From assembly GCF_963576545.1 (NCBI RefSeq), contig NC_083639.1, positions 21,050,118-21,114,117 of the forward strand: a DNA stretch of 64,000 nucleotides. The letters are read 5' to 3'. The notes under the pieces were generated by a model, which saw only the letters and a list, made by a program, of their open reading frames with translations, was not told the origin of the DNA and ran no database searches. Of this stretch, positions 48,112 through 61,120 are shown in pieces. The DNA is from Limanda limanda (lineage: Eukaryota; Chordata; Actinopteri; Pleuronectiformes; Pleuronectidae). The position numbers and the translations under genes are program-made. The number at the start of each line of letters is the position of its first letter. The first letter of the stretch is position 1.

Positions 48112-48113
<2 letters not shown>
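41816..48113. other. Long non-coding stretch with microsatellites
   Basis: No gene was recognised. It holds (CA)-rich sequence at 42478-42520, (GA)n at 45281-45308 and a long (GT)n. Segment 44640-44770 has homeodomain-like motifs. Confidence 0.5.
45415..45493. repeat. (GT)n microsatellite, ~79 bp
   Basis: Uninterrupted GT repeats, preceded by a (GA)-rich run at 45281-45308. Confidence 0.97.

Positions 48114-48149
<36 letters not shown>
48114..48149. repeat. (CA)n microsatellite
   Basis: About eighteen CA repeats. Confidence 0.96.
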
Positions 48150-48150
<1 letters not shown>

Positions 48151-48431
48151 ATCACAACAAACAGTGGCTCTTGAACAGGGCACATGCCCCTTACACATGC
48201 AAGAAAAAAAGCAGAAACCCACATTAACACACATGCAGTCTTCACACATGATTACATCTGCACATGCAGAACCGCATTGGCATAAGATGCACAAATGCAC
48301 ACACACACACACAAATGATTTTAGACTCATACACACAAAATCAGAAAAAAAATTCTTTCACATACACAAATGTACACACATGCCTCCATAGCTCATGCTG
48401 GTGTGTGACTGTCAACACCAGAGGCTGACTG

Positions 48432-48475
48432 AGGAGGAGGAGGAGGAGGTGGAGGAGGACGCAGAGGAGGAGGCT
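48432..48475. repeat. (GGA)n purine tract
   Basis: A GAGGAGGAGG run just upstream of the candidate promoter at 48495. Confidence 0.9.
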
Positions 48476-48494
48476 CGCGTTATGCTGCGTGGTG

Positions 48495-48735
48495 ATTGGC
48501 TGTTGCCATACCAACGAAGGAGGGCCAAAGTCGGAGACTGGTGGGGGGTGGAGCTGCAGGCTGATTATAAAAGCCTTCAGAGCAGCACTCTCTCCTCTCC
48601 TGAGCTGTCTCCACAGTGCCTCCGACTCTCTGTCTAGTCTTTCCAGTTCTCTGGCCAGTGAGGTGGCCCTCGGTGCTCGGCGTGGTGGACGGAGGGAGCC
48701 TGGAAGCGTGAGCTGTCAGAAGGACGTGTGGACAG
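48495..48735 (+). promoter_or_regulatory. Candidate RNA polymerase II promoter and 5' UTR exon
   Basis: In order on the plus strand: inverted CCAAT box ATTGGC (48495-48500), an X-box/RFX-like near-palindrome GTTGCCATACCAAC (48502-48515), and a TATA box TATAAAAG (48566-48573). An initiation region would be expected near 48596-48602. The following 138 bp are GC-rich, contain no ATG and end in GACAG followed by GTTGG (donor after 48735). This layout fits a tissue-specific TATA-type gene with a non-coding first exon. No coding exon could be identified downstream, so the gene is unnamed. A chance grouping cannot be excluded. Confidence 0.5.
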
Positions 48736-48812
48736 GTTGGTCCATTTCCCACATCTCCCTGCTGAGCCGTCTGTCCATCACTGTGATAGAGCTGCCTGCG
48801 TCTTGTGGATTA

Positions 48813-48838
48813 ATGTGTGTGTGTGTGTGTGTGTGTGA
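48813..48838. repeat. (GT)n microsatellite
   Basis: Thirteen repeats downstream of the candidate exon. Confidence 0.95.
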
Positions 48839-48887
48839 GGGACACCTGGGATGGCAAGGTAGCCGCATCTCCTCCTCATCACGCCCT

Positions 48888-48890
<3 letters not shown>

Positions 48891-48924
<34 letters not shown>
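48891..48924. repeat. (GT)n microsatellite
   Basis: Seventeen repeats. Confidence 0.95.
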
Positions 48925-48927
<3 letters not shown>

Positions 48928-49640
48928 ACCTCTGCTCCTCTGTTGTATCTCTGCTGCAGCCACGTCCGCTCACATTTTTCATTCAGTCATATCAACCTCA
49001 CAGCATGGGTCAGGGGTTAGGGGAGGAAGAGAGAGGCAGAAGGATGTGTTGCTGTACAGTGCAAGAGATTTGTCCATCATTTCTGTCTCAGGATTCCTCA
49101 TTAGCTCACTGGCCATCTCTCTGAGTCGTCTTGTGCTCCACTGGGGTCTGCTAATTGGCCACATTATCTGTCACTACCTTCTGAGGTTCAACTAATGGTG
49201 ATCTTTATGTGAGTCATTTCTGAGAGTGTGTGACCATTAAAATGATCACGTTGCTGTAAACTGCAGAACGAAATTGAGAACGGACGTGTAATAGTATTTC
49301 CCAACTGTGACAAGACCGGCCATTACATAATGTACAGTAAGTACAACAGGTACTGATGTGAGGAAAGATGAGACGACATGGTATGAAAAGTTCATAATGT
49401 CCAGAACTGCTGCTTCTGTTTTTTTGATCACCAATTCAATAAGATCACGAGGACATGTGAAACCCCCGCAGTCACTCACCCACCTCTCTGCTGCTCTCTG
49501 GTCCAGTTCATGCATTAGTACTCACATGTAAACTGACACTGGAATAGTAGTAATGCAGGACTCAAATACACACAAGTCCCTCCACAGCACACACAGCACT
49601 GTTTGCCTATAAGGGCCTGGATTGGATGTCTGGTGTGATT

Positions 49641-49682
49641 GTGCGTGCGTGTGCGCGTGTGTGTGTGTGTGTGTGTGTGTGC
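49641..49682. repeat. (GT)n microsatellite, imperfect
   Basis: GTGCGTGCGTGTGCGC followed by pure GT repeats. Confidence 0.94.
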
Positions 49683-49689
49683 GTACACA

Positions 49690-52616
49690 AACCTGGTTCC
49701 CTTTTCCATCTTATCGTCATGTGTTGATGAATAATGCAGAGATTAGGCTGCTGTAGTGGTAGCACAAATACATGTGAGTGTGAAGTTGGACTTTTGTTGA
49801 ATGTTTTTCATGTTGAACACGTCACAGTCTGAATAAATCAGCTACCTATGTCATAATTATAATTATGTTGAAGGGTCTTCAGAAGCATCACTAGACTATG
49901 GCTCGTTAGCCATTTTATTTTTATGTTCCATGTTACAGCATTGAAGTGATACAATTTTTTTCAATTCAAATATAGCATTAGATTTATTATCAGGTTTGCA
50001 GATTCTTACACTACTCTTTTGAAAAGCTATTGTCCAATAATGATATAGCCACCACAATTAAGCATGGTGTGTCAGGCTGTGGCTTCTCGATATGCCGACA
50101 CCGTGTGCACAGAGCTCTCTATAAGTAATATTATGTAAAGTTTGCTAGGTGCAATCCTGCCTTTACAAAATCAAACCACTAGAATGAAGATTGAATGGAT
50201 TGAACGAACAGTGTTGTTCATTTGTGTTGCAGACAATGTTAGCATGCTTTGCTAACAAGTTTATAGTCTAAATTAGGAATCTGCTATCATGCCCAAAGCC
50301 AGTGTGTAAAGGCTTTACGGTCATCTGTCGGCAGAATACAATTTTTTAATTTTTTATATTGGAATGAGACGTTTATACGTACATCTGGAGGGATCTCTAC
50401 CATGGAGTCCATCATGTTTCTACAGGAGCCCAAAGCAGACAAAACAAACAGTGGCTTAAAATTATTTTATACTCTCGTAAGAGAGGGTAATGTGAAGGAC
50501 ATTCATGTACTTATCTGCAACCTCACCACTAGATGCAACTAAATTAAAGAGTTGCTAATCTTAGCAGACTGTCCTCAAACTCATAACATGACTTGTGCTC
50601 TATATTGTATTTTCCTCAGTCAACATCCAAACAGGGCTATATTAGGAAAATGACTCTCTACTACAAATGTTCTCGCTCTAGTGTGTAATACAAAAACAAT
50701 CGGGCTCCTTTGTTTCTGTGTCTTGTATAAGGATCATCAGCTGGTGAGGTGCTTTACATGTTTTCCTGGGCCATGTAGCTTTGGGTTTAGTATTTTAGCA
50801 TTTAGCATTAACCCATTTAAGTGTTTATTCCACATTTAAGAGTCTTGTTTTTTTCAGCTGGTTATTTTCAACTACTGAGTTAACATTATTTAAAGCTAGA
50901 TAGCTAAATCATCTGCTGGGGTCAAATACAACTGGAAAAAGAAATGGCAAATAACACAATATGGCAAATACCTCTGTCAGACACATTGTGTCCAAAAAGA
51001 AGGATTTTATTTTGGACATTCCTTCTGCCGCCATTCATATCTAATAACCAAATACACGCTGTGCGCAAATGACGATAGCGCACAATGGTGACAATGTAGA
51101 AAATTATGAGATTAATCAAGTTAAATGAAGACAAGATAATACTATTAATGCATTTAAGATAGTTCAGTCAGGAACACTTTGTCATGATTTAACCATTTAT
51201 TGCACAAATGGGAATACAGTTACTCCAGGCACAGATGGCTCCATTCTTTGGATGTTCCCTGGATTAGCCATGCAACATGCTTACATTAAACAGGGAACAT
51301 GTGAAAAAAAAAAAACTGGTGGGCGTAAGCAGGCAAGATACGTTTGTTCAAGATGAATATCTTTTACCGAGACCATGTTGGCCTTGGTGCTAAAAGGTAG
51401 AGGCTGGGGTGGTGGAGTAGCTGACAGCTTATGACGCTGAGCACACGACTCCGTGCACTGCATGAAATAACGCGATGCTTCATTAGTTACTGGAACAGGC
51501 AGCTTGATAAATACAAGTGTGATGACTTAATGTAATAACCTACGATTCATTCCAAACAAGATGATGGAATATACAAAAATGTCACTAATTGTTTCTTTCG
51601 TACTGTCCTTCTTCAAATTCTGTCCATCTTTGATAGCTTTGCCTCTTTTTGTCAAATCAGTCAAAACAAGTAACGCTTGCACAGTCAGCCGAGTCTCTGT
51701 ATACCTGCCTGTCATGATAATAGTACCATTTGATCAGCTACCTCTTTGCCTCTGCAAATGTTGCAGTAATTCAGTGTCCATACTAGCAACATGTTTGCCT
51801 TAGCATGCAGCAGCTGAGGCACAATAATAATGTTTACATAAGCAGCTTATTACCGAGTCCCTGATTTATCACACAGCCCCGGGCCCACTCAGCCATGGCA
51901 ATGGGAAGATAGAGCCAAGCATATTCAACAATAGCCCTGTCACCGGCGCTAAACACCACTCACAGATGAACAAACACGCTCAACCATTTGGTCAAACGCA
52001 CTAAATGGAAGGCGTTTCGTGTTTCAGCAGCCGATCAACTGGCCACTGAGATGAAACATTAAGAGGTTAAATGCTTCAACAGTCAAGCATCTTTGGTAAA
52101 AATAACCCGTCATGTCCATGAAGTGTTCTAGTGCTGGAGCCTGTTACCTAAACAGCGCAAAGATCACTTCCATTAGATATGTAGGCTCTACCATTGCTTT
52201 AGTGTCAAAGAGATTATAGAGCGGCTATGTGAGACAATGTTGTTGATATGGCAGAATGTCTAGATGAAGTAGTCCTCTTGCAATTTTGAGAAAACAACGT
52301 ACAAAATTGTCACTTGTATAAGGGTCGTGGGTTTTCATTGTGATGTTGTTGCCTTCAGCTCCTTACTAACAGCAGAAAAATATTTGAATGTTCATTGGTT
52401 AGTACTTTGCCATCAATCAAACAATAAATAAACTGTGATCCCACCGTACAGTACACACTAATAAATTAGCAACAACAGCAGCTGCTTGTTAACATGCACA
52501 CAACACAACCAAAATAACATACTAGCACACATCCTGATAAGTAACAGTAAATCAAATTGGGGACGATCGCTCCTTTGCATGACTGTAATTAATAAGATCA
52601 ATAATTTAATTAGTTC
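49690..52616. other. Non-coding DNA
   Basis: No gene was recognised. 50980-51095 and 51830-52100 are higher-complexity blocks that look like conserved non-coding candidates. Confidence 0.45.
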
Positions 52617-52800
52617 TCAATGTAACGATTGGCAGCTATACCTGTCAGTCACTAACTGATCTGCCTGCCTCATCAACAGTAAAGTCGGCTTCTAGCAGTT
52701 AGATGTGCACATTCATGTGTTTTGGGGGTGTAGCATTGACAAGAGAGCTGATGGGAGGGGGTTGGATTTATCAGAGTTATGTTTGCCGGCTGTTTCTTTG
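52617..52800. repeat. Unclassified dispersed repeat, copy 2
   Basis: Partner of 40548-40770. Shares GGCTTCTAGCAGTTAG, TTCATGTGTTTTGGGG, GCTGATGGGAGGGG and a following TTATCAG block in the same order. Confidence 0.45.
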
Positions 52801-53156
52801 CACCTGACAGTAGACTGTAACGCTTATTTGCACTCTACCAAGGATAGCATTGATCAGTGAAGCAGTGGCAGGAAAATGCATCACGTTATAAACATGAGGA
52901 TGCTTGGAATAAACTAAAATTCGCTCGTACTAATATGGTCTTAGCATGGTGCTTTAGGTGGTATCTTTGCAGTCCTTTGAGAAAGCATAATTTAAATCTG
53001 TAACAGCATTGCCAAATATCAAAGGTCCACATGCTTGTTTTCAGAGCCTTCAACCTTATCTCACATACTACATTTAGAGATTGTAAAATCTTTCTCCATG
53101 CACAACTCATAGAGACATAGCATAGCAGAAGAATTCACAACTGATGCATTCAATAT

Positions 53157-53485
53157 GCGGTGGACTAGTGGCAGAAACTTGGACTATGGGCAGAAAAGGT
53201 CTCTGGTTCGTCTCTGGTTTGACTCCACGGAGAAACAACAAAAAGACGAACCTGGATTGATCTGTCCAAAAATCCAAGAGGATTCTCTCTACCCTGTCTA
53301 GTGCCCCTGAGCAAGGCACCTTACTCCCCCAACATCTGCTCCCCGGGCGCCGTACATGGCTGCCCACTGCTCCGTGTGTCCTGCACCAGATTGGTTAAAA
53401 GCAGAGGTTAAATTTCCCTCCTTGCATGTGCATGTCTGTGCATGTGTTTGGGACAAATAAATGTATCTTAATTCATCTTAATCTT
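53157..53485 (+). mobile_element. tRNA-derived SINE
   Basis: The head GCGGTGGACTAGTGGCAGAA contains an A-box-like block, and GGTCTCTGGTTCG resembles a B box ~45 nt later. The body has GCCCCTGAGCAAGGCACC, CTGCTCCCCGGGCGCC, TGGCTGCCCACTGCTCC and GCAGAGGTTAAATTT. The tail ends in GACAAATAAATGTATCTTA with ATCTTA-like repeats. This matches a fish SINE that recurs widely. A few indels mark it as not recent. Confidence 0.78.
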
Positions 53486-54047
53486 ATATGACAGTCAAAA
53501 TGGTCAAATTATGTCTTGGTGTGGATGAGCATCAGCAGCACGCTCCTTCCTGTGACACTGCTGCTGCCAGGTTCACATTATCTCACGGAAATAAAATGTT
53601 TTTCGTCACTCTCATCCTATACGCTTCGAAAGATTCTCATATGTGGGTGGGTGGTACATTCATAGCCAAGCTATCAAGCTTTTTTTTAAATTATCCACAC
53701 TATTTTAGGCAGCCAATGCTTCATATAATGTAGCATTTTGCAGCCGGCAGGGAACACTGGACCAACACAAATGTTGTGACAAGCCCTGCCTGGTGGAGTG
53801 AAGCTGTGTGATGACACCCTGAAGTCCAGGATTTGTTTGTCTGGGCAGGAGGTTGGCCAGCATGCTCACATTTAGCTGCCACACTCAGTGGTGTTTAGGC
53901 GCTTTGAATAATTGCCGGCTTCATCCTCCCCAGTTGTTAGTCCAGTGCTGTAGCTATGATGTGATATTAGACGGTGGTTCGCACAATGACACAGGCAGTA
54001 CTCACCTTGGGACTTGTATGTGTTTGCTGCGTGTGAGTGGTGTGACG

Positions 54048-54092
54048 TAAGATTCTCCTGTCTAAGATTCTCCTGTCTAAGCATCTCCTGTC
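54048..54092. repeat. 15-bp minisatellite, three copies
   Basis: TAAGATTCTCCTGTC twice, then TAAGCATCTCCTGTC. Confidence 0.92.
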
Positions 54093-54554
54093 AGGAGTGA
54101 GGCCATGAGCCAAAACCTGAGGGAGAAGTCCCAACACATCAGTATAATCCAACATAATGTGACGTGACGAGATCTGACCGATGTAAAGGTCTCAAACACT
54201 AATGCATTGTTATGCCGTTAAACTTAAAAAGAAATAACTAATTTAATGGTCATGGTTTGTTTTGTTTAGTGGAGAAGGACATGGTAGACATACATGTGCC
54301 GAGTCAGCCAGTTAGTCTACATCACTGGACTCTTTTCTTTTTTAAAAGAACATTGAGTTCCTGTTAATGTTTGTATTTGTGTTTGAAAACAGACACACCA
54401 AAAATTGGGTTTATGCAGGTATTTTAGGCACAGCTAATCTATAAAAAAAAAGATGATCAACTATCAATGCAAGTAAAGTATCTGTTTTCTTTTCCCCGGT
54501 GTGTCATGTATGCCTTCACAAACGCTGTGGCTTAAAACGTGAATCTTCCCCATT

Positions 54555-54745
54555 CCGCATGTCTAAGTGTCCTTGGGTAAGATACTGAACCCCGTGGTTT
54601 GCTGTTCTCATGTAAAAAGTGCTGCCCGTAGATGCACTGTAGGAATGTGTGGGCGAATGGGTGAATGGCAAAGAAAAATGCTCTGTAAAGCGCTTTGAGT
54701 GTTCATCAAAACTAGAAAAGCGCTATATATATATATATAGGCCAT
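54555..54745 (+). repeat. Uninterrupted copy of a SINE/LINE tail family
   Basis: TGTCCTTGGGTAAGATACTGAA, GGGCGAATGGGTGAATGG, CTCTGTAAAGCGCTTTGAGTG, CTAGAAAAGCGCTATATA in order. It serves as an in-window reference for the interrupted copy at 60470-63245. It ends in a short (TA)n run. Confidence 0.65.
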
Positions 54746-54759
54746 ATACAAACACAACA

Positions 54760-57700
54760 AGACAGGCGCTCTCTTACCTTGCTGTCTTGCCAAATTAACC
54801 AATCACCTGGATGTCATGTTTTCATCACTGCTGATCACAGCCAGAGCTGACAACGACCTCTCATTTGATGCAGAAGTATATGCTGATTTTACCATAGAAG
54901 ACAAAAGACAGATGTCAGCGGATGTTAATGAATGTCAGTCGCCTTTTAGTGATTTCAATCACTGATTTTCTTACAATTGAAAATACTGTTGAAGACTGAC
55001 GGATTGTGCATAGCCATATTCTTATGCTATTCTATAATTATCATCCAGATGTGTCTCCTCCACAACAAGGGAGACAGCCTGAGGTTAACACAATGCATGG
55101 AGGCCAGTAAAGCACCAACATGGCTGCTGCAATAGGTGTCAGGGTGTTAGCAGGTGGTGTTATCATCATGAGTAGTGCACACACGGTCTGCCTGCTAAGC
55201 CCAATACCTGCCCTTGGTAAGTCTACTAACATTGACACTAATAGCATTCAGAGTTTGCAGGGAGGGAAGTGAAAATGACACATCATTAAGATGTGGCTTC
55301 TTGCAGGTTTTTGTAAGCTGCAGTATAGTAATGGCTGGCTCGTTGTCAGCAGGTAGTCGCTCAGTCCAATTCTACAATGTGCCCCTTTGGTCTTGCTCCA
55401 GTAGTTTCATGTTTTCCGTCACAACAAACAGACGTCCATTAGACTGAGCCTGTCTGAGGATGATAAATGTGTGTGTCATTGCTATCTCCTCCACAGAAAA
55501 AAAAAAATCCCTGCTCTTTCTCTTGTCAGTTCCTGACTCTTCCTCTTTGTTTCTATTCCTCTTTGCTTCCCTCACTTTACACAAGAACCCTTTTCCTCCA
55601 CTCCAACCCTTCTTTTCCTTGTTCCTAGAGGTAATTTCAAAAATAGTCAGCAGAGACCTAGTCAGGCCTCACGTTAACACATCTTAACATCAGCTCCATG
55701 GTGACCCTCAGACATCATCATTTAGTTAATGTATGTCACATGTGCACAGGTGGTTGGTGCAGTGTCAGGAGTTATGCAGACATTGTACTGGACTGTTGGG
55801 GCCATTTTGTGGAAAAGAAGTAGCTGAGCCACAAGGAAAATCTTCTGATTTATGGGTGAGTCTACATTGCAACCCCTCACCTATCGTCACAAGCTTTGGT
55901 TAGCGACCGAAAGAACAAGGTTGTGAATACAAGAGGTCGAAATTAGGACTCTCCATGGTTGGCTGGGCTCAGCCTCAGAGATAGGGTGAGGAGTTCAGAT
56001 ATGCGGAGGTCCCTCAAGATGAAAGGGGACAGTTCCGGTGGTTGTTGTAGTTGTTTATATACTTGGTATAAGCTTTTTTTCATTGCTCTGAGGTTTGACA
56101 AACTAAGAAAAGCTAATATAAATTGCTTGGTACTGTCTTTGAATACACAAAAGCCTTGTTCCTGCAGTTATCAAACAACATTGTGATAATAGTCCAGAGC
56201 ATAACAATTATCTTCATAGCATTATAAGCAAATTTGCATCCTTTTTATATCTGATTTACACTCATAAATCCAGTATATGACAATTTCATACAAATAGAAG
56301 TAAAAAAAAAAATTATGTTTGTGGGCTGGCAGTTTTTTTAATGGGTTTCACTAAACACTCATTTCAGTTAAACTTAAACAAATATATAAAAGGTGATACG
56401 TTATAAAAAACCTTGTTATTGTATTTTTTGTCATTTAGAACTAGATAGAGCATTTCCGTGTTATATTCTGAGTTATTATAAATTAAAATGGTATAAATGC
56501 TCAAACAAAACAGCCCTAATGACATGAGTGGCCTGTTGCACAAGCCGTGATAACCTGTGATTCAACAGGCCAGTCTGATGTTGACCCCAGTGGTGTTGTT
56601 CTTCACTCACGGCCCCTGGATACACTAGGCCCTCTGTTCACACAGGGGCAGAGGGTGACATGTAGACGGCAACAGAGGGGAAGACAGAGGGGTTTATTGT
56701 TGCTGTCAATGCTACTGTCAGTATTGCTTCTAGTGACGTCTTCTTTATGAGAGAAAACATCTATGAAGATGTGAGTTGAATGAGACCCCAAGGACAATAT
56801 GGGATAAACAAAATAAAGAAAAGACAAGTAAGTCAGTCAGTCAGAGAGATGGCAGGCATGATATATAAACCATATAACAGAGCAAATAAGGGAGCGATTG
56901 TTGTCTAGTGAGACCCGAGTCCAAGAAAAGATGGGATGGTAGGAAACAAAAGGTCATTTTATCGCAGCTTTAGCCCAGCGATAAAGAGGCCATGAGAATG
57001 TGACAAGATATTTGTAATCACTCGCCTTGTGTAACATGTCATGAAGATGTCAAGCAACAAGACCGCTAGATTTCTCTTACCGAATCACAGGCTCAGGGTT
57101 TCTTCTAGACCTAATGTTCTCTCAACTTTTCTTCTGCACAGAGCGATGTGTGGCAGAATTGATTACCCCTGTGCGGGTAGGACCACCTTCGGGTTGATTC
57201 TATCTCCTAAAACAATCAGGGCTTAAGGGAAGTCTCATACTCAGTAAATTGCAACTATTCCAACTTCTCATCAAGTGAGACAGTGTTAAGGCAAAAAGAC
57301 TGTTGTTAAGGAGTCTCTCTTCAGGCTCTGTTCAAAGTTCATGTGGATACAATCTGACTGTGAGCTGTATGTGGAATCAACACAGATATGATCAGACTCA
57401 GCTAATTCTCTGGTTTCTTGGTTCTTCAGTTTGTATGAATAGTTTTCAAATAAAATTCAGTAGAATTAACAAATGACTGCTTTCAGAAGACTGATGAAGA
57501 TAAGTGCTTTTCTTTAAAGCTTAAGTAATCAATATTTGTCTAAACCAATAACTGATGAAAATCAATTATGTATTAAGTGGAAGGGTTGCTTGCAGTGACA
57601 GACAGAAGTGTTATTACTACATTACCTGCCCAGCAATAAACAACTGACTTGGCTGCTAGCATGTGAAGCTAGCTTAGAGCAGCTTTAAAATCCTGATTTT

Positions 57701-60465
57701 TCTATGAGGTGGTGGAGGAGACCAAAATTTAGCTTAAAAGAAATTGACCACAGAACACAATACTTCATGTGGCCAAACTAACAGTTGATAATAGTCAACA
57801 GTTATTAGATATACATTTCATGTGGATCTAATCCTATAAATACTGCCTTAAAGTTGTGAAACTTTATATCTGAAAACAGAGAAAATTCTAATTTCACATC
57901 TGTGATTAAGGTGGTATAATTCAGAATTCAGAGTCCAGATCATAGACTGTTTGGTAAAGATACATGAGGTGTGCATTTTTCATTGGATTTCCCAGTACAC
58001 TGTTGTGTCTCCATTATACAGTGTGTTTCTAATTGTTTTAAGAACTTGGCTGGATAATGGCAGCTAAAATTAGATCAGCTGCATTACAGAATGTACACAG
58101 CAGCTGTTAAACAGTAATTATGTTTAAGCCACTGTGGTTTCTGTGAAGCAGGACTATCACCACCATTCATCTCTTTAGGGGAACATGTGTGTGTGTGTTG
58201 TCTGTGTGTACAAGCTTTGCTGTTTTCCAGTCCATATGAACTACTGGAGCAGACAGTGATGTAGCCCCAGGCCAAAGGTCAGTTTTTGAGAATATGACCA
58301 ATCACACATACATACACAGATGACACAGGTCCATGTAATATTTATCAGTTACATTTTCCATAAAAAATCTAAGTGTATTTTTCGGTCATTTTGAAGTTAT
58401 TTGTCTAACGATCTATTAGTATATGGTTGGATAGAAATAGAAAAAAGACAAGTGGAATTTTTGTTTCTGTTTGTAGACTGCCTGTGAAGGTGGGATGAAT
58501 TCACATCTGATTGGCTAGCAGAGGCTGCTTCATCCAATCATAGCAGTGCACAGATCTCACTGTTGTTTTTTTGAAGGGTCAGTCTTCACTTGAAACACAA
58601 ACTCTGAAGGAAGACTGGAAATATACAGCAATTTTCTTTTATTACTCAGGAGAAAAAAGTTAAATAACAATCCTTTGAAGGCAATGCTAGTATTGTTTGA
58701 CAGTGATGCTGATGTGATAAAAAAATCTGGTTGGTTGCAGTCACTGTAAAGTTGATAAGCTGAGAAGTCCCTGGCCTCCTGACTCACTACTGTGTGTACT
58801 TTGTGAAGTAACACAATACACTTTGCAATTGTGGAATATCCTTTTAGATTAGTATAATTATTCCCATGTATATAATATATACATGGGAATGCTTCTTCCG
58901 AACAACTAGTCAGAGCTGAAACCTGATGCTGTTCCTTGTCTCTCCCCTCCCTCACCCTATGTTTCTCTCTCTCTTCTCTCTCCTCTTTTCCAAACATTAT
59001 TTGTGTTGAATTTATTTCTAATGTTGATGCACTCCTGCTCTGTTCTGAAACTTGAACTCACTGATGCAACTCCTCTTCTGTGGGTTTGCTGGCATATGTT
59101 GCTGAAATGCTGAGAAGTAATGGGAGAAGTGTTGCTGCTGTGCAAGACTAGTTTGATAAAAAGGTTATGTCAGGAAATCTTTTCTTATTACCAACACTGA
59201 TGACTTGTGGTTATTATTAATGGGACTTCAGTTTCATACTGAAAGATAAGAGCCCCAATAAGAATTATTCAAACAAATCTTAAGTGTGTTTTCTTTCTTG
59301 TCCTCCCTGTGTATCTCTTATCTCATAAGATGTTTCTCCAAATGGCAGACAGTTCACCATTTATTTTTCGTGTTTATGCCCCCTCCATCCTGACCCTCTC
59401 AGAGATCACAGCTTGTGTTGGCAGACTGTGCGGAACAGGAAGCCGCCATACCAGATTTCACTGGACAAACACGGCATACGGAGGAAGCTGTGGTCCCCTC
59501 TTTAACTTGCTAACGGTCTGCCCCTGACACTGTGCCAGAGCAGCTTTTCCGTGGCCTATCACTTCACGACCATTGATTCATTCATTCTATCTCTACAAAC
59601 TGGGTGAGAGCAAAAAATGAAAGAGAGCGTAAGAAATTATTTGCCTGAGGTTTTGAATCTGAGCGTGCGTATGTGTGCACGCATCCCCCAGCGTGAGTCA
59701 CACTTGTGTATCCCCATGCCTTTTGCTTTATGCCTCACAGGTGGATGCTGCAATGTGTGTCATATTCTGTGATGGCTGTGTCCACTGACCTGTAGAAAAT
59801 CTTGAAGCCCATCTAAACAAGCCCTGCATCCTTTCCATCAGCTGGCCGACTCCACATGAGTATGCATCAGGGTAGTTGTGCATTTTAATTTAGGGTCTTG
59901 AGACCAATGATATATGGCTTTTTGCTGAATCCAACTTAATCCTTGTCAACCCCACTGATGCAACTATCACTGAGCTGCTCCAGCAGATTGTCACTGGCCA
60001 AAAGGACAATAGTTTGTTTGAACTGGGCAAATCATGTTTTTACAGTGATGACCTTTGAGGGGATGGAGAGTCCAAAATGGAGGAAACCAGCTTATTAGCA
60101 ATTGCTCCATCCACCTCTATTTGAAGGTATGCTATGTAGAATTTACCTAAAAACATGGACTCATACTCAAGTAACTTCATTATTATGTTGATTTCTGTGT
60201 TCAGGATGTGTCTTGGCTGCATCCTGTCGATGGTGGCTGTGTAGCCCCCCAGTCAGAACGTGACTGCATTCACACAGGATACAAAAATATCCATCCAACC
60301 TGGGCAGGAGCCAATCAAAATATACATGTACCAAAAATTAAGCAAACATATATAAAGGTGTAATCGAATAAATTAAAATGCTTTTATTTGTATTTGCTGA
60401 GCTTAATGAACAGTTGTTTATCTCAAAGTGTAAAGTAACAGTAAAGACAGACATGATGTCGGGGG
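54760..60465. other. Long non-coding stretch
   Basis: No gene was recognised. It contains one perfect palindrome at 58860-58890 and short (GT)n at 58187-58198. Short frames have no splice context or domain resemblance. Confidence 0.5.
58860..58890. repeat. Perfect 31-nt palindrome
   Basis: The arm ATTCCCATGTATATA, a single A, then its exact reverse complement. It could extrude as a hairpin or cruciform. Confidence 0.95.
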
Positions 60466-60469
60466 CAGC

Positions 60470-60613
60470 TGCGGGTCAGGAGTCAGAGAGGTTGTGGTCA
60501 ATCCTGGGGTCCTCCAAACTGCATTCTGAAGTGTCCTTTGGCAAGATAGTTGTGCCGTATGACTGATGTGTGACAGACTACACGCAACGTGAATGGGTGA
60601 ATGTGATTACTGT
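60470..60613 (+). repeat. 5' part of a SINE/LINE-tail copy interrupted by an insertion
   Basis: GAAGTGTCCTTTGGCAAGATAG and GTGAATGGGTGAATGTGATTAC correspond to the family seen intact at 54555. The copy breaks off at 60613 and resumes at 63184 (TTACTGTAAAGCACTTTGAG). Confidence 0.68.
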
Positions 60614-61120
60614 TGTGCAATAGGAGTAGACTTGACGTTGGCTAATTATTAATAATCATGAAATATGATTATTAAAATAATAAATTATCTATCAAAAATA
60701 ATTAAATTATTAATTGAAGATGATCAGTAATCAAATAACAATAAAACCACTAATGAGAAAATAGGAATTATCAATTAGAAAGTACAAGCTATCAATTAAC
60801 AATGATAAGGTTATCAACCAAGAATAATGAAAATAATTAGTCAAAAACAATAAAATTATCAATTTAAGAATAATACTATCTATATTAATAATTGAGAAAG
60901 GGGGGCACCACCCTGGTTTCCAGGGACCAACATATCAAGCTATAATTATCAGTCTCATAATGATAAATGCCAATATTTTAATATTAACGATTACTTAATA
61001 AACAGTGAAGGCTTCTAAGTTCGAGCACAGGCAATCATAATCCAGCTGTATTCACACACTTATGCACAAATAATCACAGACTACAGATACTTTAATTACA
61101 AAAGTATTTATTAAAAAGGG

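Noticed and set aside
48489..49124. 211-codon plus-strand frame
   Set aside because: It passes through two (GT)n tracts and across the predicted splice donor; composition is simple-sequence driven.
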